Source of the DNA: Acidovorax sp. HDW3
Lineage (GTDB): Bacteria; Pseudomonadota; Gammaproteobacteria; Burkholderiales; Burkholderiaceae_C
Direction: 5' to 3'
Length of the DNA stretch: 64,000 bases
Assembly: GCF_011303755.1 (NCBI RefSeq)
Contig: NZ_CP049885.1
Span: 2,090,001 to 2,154,000, forward strand
The position numbers were made by a program, and so were the translations under genes. This document shows positions 60,912 through 64,000 of the stretch, piece after piece (the stretch's first letter is position 1; the number at the start of each line of letters is the position of its first letter). Below the pieces are notes generated by a model. It was given only the letters and a program-made list of their open reading frames with translations. It was not told the origin of the DNA and did not search any database.

Positions 60912-60969
60912 GGACAAACGGCGCAAGGGGCAAATACAGCCGTGGGATGATAGCGGCCAGGTACTCTCC

Positions 60970-61602
60970 ATGGCATTTCCTCTGACTCTCTCCTCCCTGC
61001 CGCTGTTTCCACTGCAGACGGTGCTCTTTCCTGGTGGCGTTTTGGCGCTGCGCGTGTTTGAGGTGCGCTACCTCGATATGGTGCGCAAATGCCAGCTGGC
61101 GGGCGCCCCCTTTGGCGTCGTCACCCTCACCAGCGGGCAAGAGGTGCGCCAGGCCGGCGCAGCCCCCGAGCAATTCGCCAGCACCGGCACGCTGGCGGGC
61201 ATAGAGCAGCTGCAAGCGCCCCAGCCCGGCCTGCTGACGCTGCAGGTGCGCGGCGCCGAGCGCTTTCACATCCGCCAGCAAAGCCGCCTGGCGCATGGCC
61301 TGTGGATTGCCGACGTTGAGCAAATCGACGCCGACCTGCCCGTTGCCATTCCGGCATCGCTGCGCGCCATTGCCCTGGCGCTGGCCCAGGTGCTCGCTCG
61401 CCTGCACGACCAGGGCCGCACCCCGGGCCAGAACGCGCCCACGCCCGAGCAACTGGGCGACTGCGGCTGGGTGGCCAACCGCTGGTGCGAGCTGCTGCCC
61501 GCGCCGCTGACGCTCAAGCAGCAGCTCATGGCGCTGCAAAACCCGCTGCAGCGCCTGGAGCTGGTGGGCGACGTGCTCGATCGCACCGGCATTGCCACCT
61601 AA
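60970..61602 (+). CDS. LON substrate-binding-domain protein
   Basis: A 210-residue stand-alone Lon N-terminal domain. The family-typical LPLFPLQTVLFPGGVLALRVFEVRYLDMVRKC is followed by GAPFGVVTLTSGQEV and GLLTLQVRGAERFHI. No ATPase or protease domain follows, so it is not Lon itself; such proteins occur widely and probably bind unfolded protein. ATG at 60970 starts directly at the domain. lysS follows 73 bp downstream. Confidence 0.85.
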   Translation: MAFPLTLSSLPLFPLQTVLFPGGVLALRVFEVRYLDMVRKCQLAGAPFGVVTLTSGQEVRQAGAAPEQFASTGTLAGIEQLQAPQPGLLTLQVRGAERFHIRQQSRLAHGLWIADVEQIDADLPVAIPASLRAIALALAQVLARLHDQGRTPGQNAPTPEQLGDCGWVANRWCELLPAPLTLKQQLMALQNPLQRLELVGDVLDRTGIAT

Positions 61603-61675
61603 GGCAACGCCCTCATCCTTAAAATAGGCGGTTTTTCTGCCCCCAACCGGCCCGCACCCTGGGCCCCAAGCCTTT

Positions 61676-63211
61676 ATGTCCGACCTCCAAAACGCCAGCC
61701 CCGCCCCCGCGCAAGACGACAACCAACTCATCGCCGAGCGCCGCGAGAAACTCAAGGCGTTGCGCGAGCAACAGGCACAAAGCGGGGGCGTGACCTTCCC
61801 CAACGACTTCAAGCCCGCGCACCGCGCTGCTGCCCTGCAGGCGCAGCACGAGGCGAGCAGCGCCGAAGCCCTCGAAACCACGCCCGTGCCGGTCAGCGTT
61901 GCCGGGCGCATGATGCTCAAGCGCGTCATGGGCAAGGCCAGCTTTGCCACGCTGCAAGACGCCACGGGCCGCATCCAGCTCTACGTCACGCGCGACGCGC
62001 TGGGCGAGGAGCTGTACGGCGCCTTCAAGCACTGGGACCTGGGCGACATCCTGGGCGCCGAAGGCACGCTGATGAAGACCAAGACCGGCGAGCTCTCCAT
62101 CAAGGTGACCGCACTGCGCCTCTTGACCAAGAGCCTGCGCCCCATGCCCGACAAGTTCCACGGCATGGCGGACCAGGAGATGAAGTACCGCCAGCGCTAC
62201 GTTGACTTGATGACCGACGACAGCACGCGCCAGCGCTTCGTGGCGCGCAGCAAGGCCGTCTCCAGCATCCGCGCCTTCATGGTCGAGCATGGCTTCTTGG
62301 AGGTGGAAACGCCCATGCTGCACCCCATTCCCGGCGGTGCCAACGCACGCCCGTTCATCACGCACCACAACGCGCTCGAACAAGACATGTACCTGCGCAT
62401 TGCGCCCGAGCTGTACTTGAAGCGCCTCCTGGTGGGCGGCTTTGAGCGCGTGTTCGAGATCAACCGCAACTTCCGCAACGAAGGCATCTCGGTGCGCCAC
62501 AACCCCGAGTTCACCATGATGGAGTTCTACGCCGCGTACTGGAACTACCAGGACTTGATGGGCTTTACCGAGCAGCTCATCCGCGACACCGCCATGAAGG
62601 CCGTGGGCACGCTGCAACTGAGCTACCAGGGCCGCGCCGTCGATCTGAGCCAGCCCTTTGCCCGCCTGACCATCCGCGAAGCCATCTACCAGTACACCGA
62701 GGCGGGCGCCCATGTGGACGACGCCGCCTGGCTCATCAGCGCACTGAAAAAGCTCGGCCTGAGCGAAGAAAAAGACCGCCTGTCCACGCGCAGCCTGGCC
62801 AGCCTGCAGGTGCTGTACTTTGAAGAAACGGTGGAAGACAAGCTCTGGCAGCCGACCTTCATCATGGAGCACCCGACCGAGATCAGCCCGCTCGCTCGCG
62901 CCAACGACAGCCGCCCCGAAGTGACCGAGCGCTTTGAGCTCTACATCACCGGGCGCGAATTTGGCAACGGCTTTAGCGAATTGAACGACGCCGAAGACCA
63001 GGCCGCACGCTTTCAGGCCCAGGTCAACGCCAAAGACAGCGGCGACGACGAAGCCATGTACTTCGACCAGGACTTTGTGCGCGCGCTCGAACACGGGATG
63101 CCACCGGCGGGCGGCTGCGGCATCGGCATCGACCGCTTCATGATGCTGCTGACCGACAGCCAGAGCATCCGCGACGTCATCCTGTTCCCCGCGCTGCGCC
63201 GCGAGAGTTGA
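61676..63211 (+). CDS. lysS: Lysyl-tRNA synthetase (class II)
   Basis: A 511-residue class II synthetase. An OB-fold anticodon-binding domain lies at about 70-180. Motif 1 is in [21 protein letters not shown], motif 2 is [20 protein letters not shown], and motif 3 is [15 protein letters not shown]. It charges tRNA-Lys. Length and motifs are standard. A response-regulator diguanylate cyclase gene begins 10 bp after its stop and is probably co-transcribed. Confidence 0.97.
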   Translation: MSDLQNASPAPAQDDNQLIAERREKLKALREQQAQSGGVTFPNDFKPAHRAAALQAQHEASSAEALETTPVPVSVAGRMMLKRVMGKASFATLQDATGRIQLYVTRDALGEELYGAFKHWDLGDILGAEGTLMKTKTGELSIKVTALRLLTKSLRPMPDKFHGMADQEMKYRQRYVDLMTDDSTRQRFVARSKAVSSIRAFMVEHGFLEVETPMLHPIPGGANARPFITHHNALEQDMYLRIAPELYLKRLLVGGFERVFEINRNFRNEGISVRHNPEFTMMEFYAAYWNYQDLMGFTEQLIRDTAMKAVGTLQLSYQGRAVDLSQPFARLTIREAIYQYTEAGAHVDDAAWLISALKKLGLSEEKDRLSTRSLASLQVLYFEETVEDKLWQPTFIMEHPTEISPLARANDSRPEVTERFELYITGREFGNGFSELNDAEDQAARFQAQVNAKDSGDDEAMYFDQDFVRALEHGMPPAGGCGIGIDRFMMLLTDSQSIRDVILFPALRRES

Positions 63212-63221
63212 GCCCCACACC

Positions 63222-64000
63222 ATGACCGTGAATGCACCACCCGCCATTGAGCTGCCGTCCGTGCGCGCGCCCACGCCGGTGGTGCACTACCACTTCACGG
63301 TCCTGGTGGTGGACGACCAACGCTCGGTGCGCGCAGCCCTGGCAGCCGAGCTGCAGCACGCAGGCGTCTCGCGCATCCTCGAAGCTGCGAGCGCCGAAGA
63401 AGCCCTGGCGCAATTCAAGGCCCACCGCCCAGACCTGGTGCTGCTCGACATCCGCCTGCCCGGCCACGACGGCTACTGGGCGGCGCAGCAAATGCGCGAG
63501 GCCGAACCGGGCGAATGGACGCCCATCATCTTCCTCTCGGGCCTGGACAACGAGCTTGACGTCTGGCGCGGCATCGAAGTTGGCGGCGACGACTACCTGG
63601 TCAAACCCGTCAAACCCATCGTACTCACCGCCAAGCTGCGCGCCATGCGCCGCCTGCTGGACATGCGCCGGCGCCTGGTGCAACTGAGCGACGACCTGCA
63701 CCAAGCCAACGAACGCCTGAACGCCCTGGTCGAAAGCGACAGCCTCACCGGGCTGGTGAACCGGCGCGGGCTCGACCGCATCTTGCACAACGAAATCCTC
63801 TCGGCCCGCCGCGAAGGCCAGCCGCTGACGCTGATGCTGTGCGACATCGACCACTTCAAACCCTACAACGACCACTGCGGCCACCTGCAGGGCGACGCCT
63901 GCCTGCGCGAAGTCGCCCAGCTGCTGCAGCGGGTATGTATGCGCCCGCGCGACGTCGCCACGCGCTACGGCGGCGAGGAATTTGCCCTCATCCTGCCCAA
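63222..64000 (+). CDS. Response regulator-diguanylate cyclase (PleD/WspR-like), truncated at window end
   Basis: The first 259 residues of a cytoplasmic REC-GGDEF protein. The receiver domain starts at HFTVLVVDDQRSVRAAL, with the phosphoacceptor in LVLLDIRLPGHDGY and the switch lysine in YLVKPVKPIVL. A helical linker leads to the GGDEF domain (SDSLTGLVNRRGLDRIL, CDIDHFKPYNDHCGH). The active site RYGGEEFALILP is at the very end of the window. RPRD five residues before it is an intact inhibitory site. It should make cyclic di-GMP when phosphorylated and be product-inhibited. Its kinase is not in view. Confidence 0.9.
   Translation, partial: MTVNAPPAIELPSVRAPTPVVHYHFTVLVVDDQRSVRAALAAELQHAGVSRILEAASAEEALAQFKAHRPDLVLLDIRLPGHDGYWAAQQMREAEPGEWTPIIFLSGLDNELDVWRGIEVGGDDYLVKPVKPIVLTAKLRAMRRLLDMRRRLVQLSDDLHQANERLNALVESDSLTGLVNRRGLDRILHNEILSARREGQPLTLMLCDIDHFKPYNDHCGHLQGDACLREVAQLLQRVCMRPRDVATRYGGEEFALILP

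Overview
This is a GC-rich, gene-dense chromosomal window whose protein types (Bug-family binding protein, H-NS-like protein, DUF3579, DUF4124, hda-HAD-pcnB-folK operon, rpsT/murJ divergence) fit a denitrifying betaproteobacterium of the Comamonadaceae (Acidovorax, Alicycliphilus, Diaphorobacter or Melaminivora-like). That placement comes from recognising protein families; no database was searched. I see no prophage, transposase, CRISPR array or rRNA. Most of the window is core chromosome with a few accessory modules.

Layout. 0-10.5 kb: a truncated acyl-CoA dehydrogenase divergent from a MalT-type LuxR regulator, tusA-cysM, tRNA-Leu(CAA), glutaryl-CoA dehydrogenase, small envelope proteins, a YeeZ-like epimerase, a 2Fe-2S flavoreductase and a Bug binding protein. 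10.5-14.3 kb: a four-gene glycosylation module (YdjC/ChbG-type deacetylase, GtrA flippase, ArnT-like transferase, ArnC-like GT2) that looks like a lipid A amino-sugar modification set of the NaxD/LgmABCD type. 14.4-17.8 kb: hda-HAD-pcnB-folK operon. 18-28 kb: purM, AI-2E transporter, Usp, SirB1-like protein, murJ, rpsT, DUF3579, argD, argF, and tesB flanked by two YkgJ-type cysteine-cluster proteins. 28-35 kb: FAD monooxygenase, aconitase, H-NS-like protein, CNNM/CorC protein, ApaH.

35-46 kb is a complete nitrous oxide reduction locus. apbE/nosX and a lipoprotein cytochrome c run leftward; DUF2946-nosZ-nosR-nosD-nosF-nosY-nosL-nosL2 run rightward. They share an intergenic region with an FNR/DNR-type box. 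NosZ and the cytochrome both carry a lipobox followed by an Ala/Pro linker, suggesting that reductase and electron donor are tethered to the same membrane. NosR has its SGAT flavinylation site, which ApbE would modify. NosDFYL and the second NosL-type protein would supply copper and sulfur for CuZ/CuA maturation. A Crp/Fnr regulator at 59.1-59.7 kb has an FNR-type recognition helix and a matching box in front of it, so it is a candidate regulator of the locus.

46-64 kb: DEAD-box helicase, dcd, a lipoprotein penicillin-acylase homologue, a BMP/Nup-type nucleoside ABC importer with two tandem binding proteins, a membrane diguanylate cyclase, the Crp/Fnr regulator, a TonB-like lipoprotein, YggT, a LON-domain protein, lysS and a truncated response-regulator diguanylate cyclase.

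Across the window, nine copies of an imperfect palindromic repeat of about 50-110 bp (core AGCGCnAGCAGCTAT followed by an A/T tract and ATAGC) sit mostly between genes. Two lie in frame inside argF and acnA, and one supplies the stop codon of the deacetylase gene.
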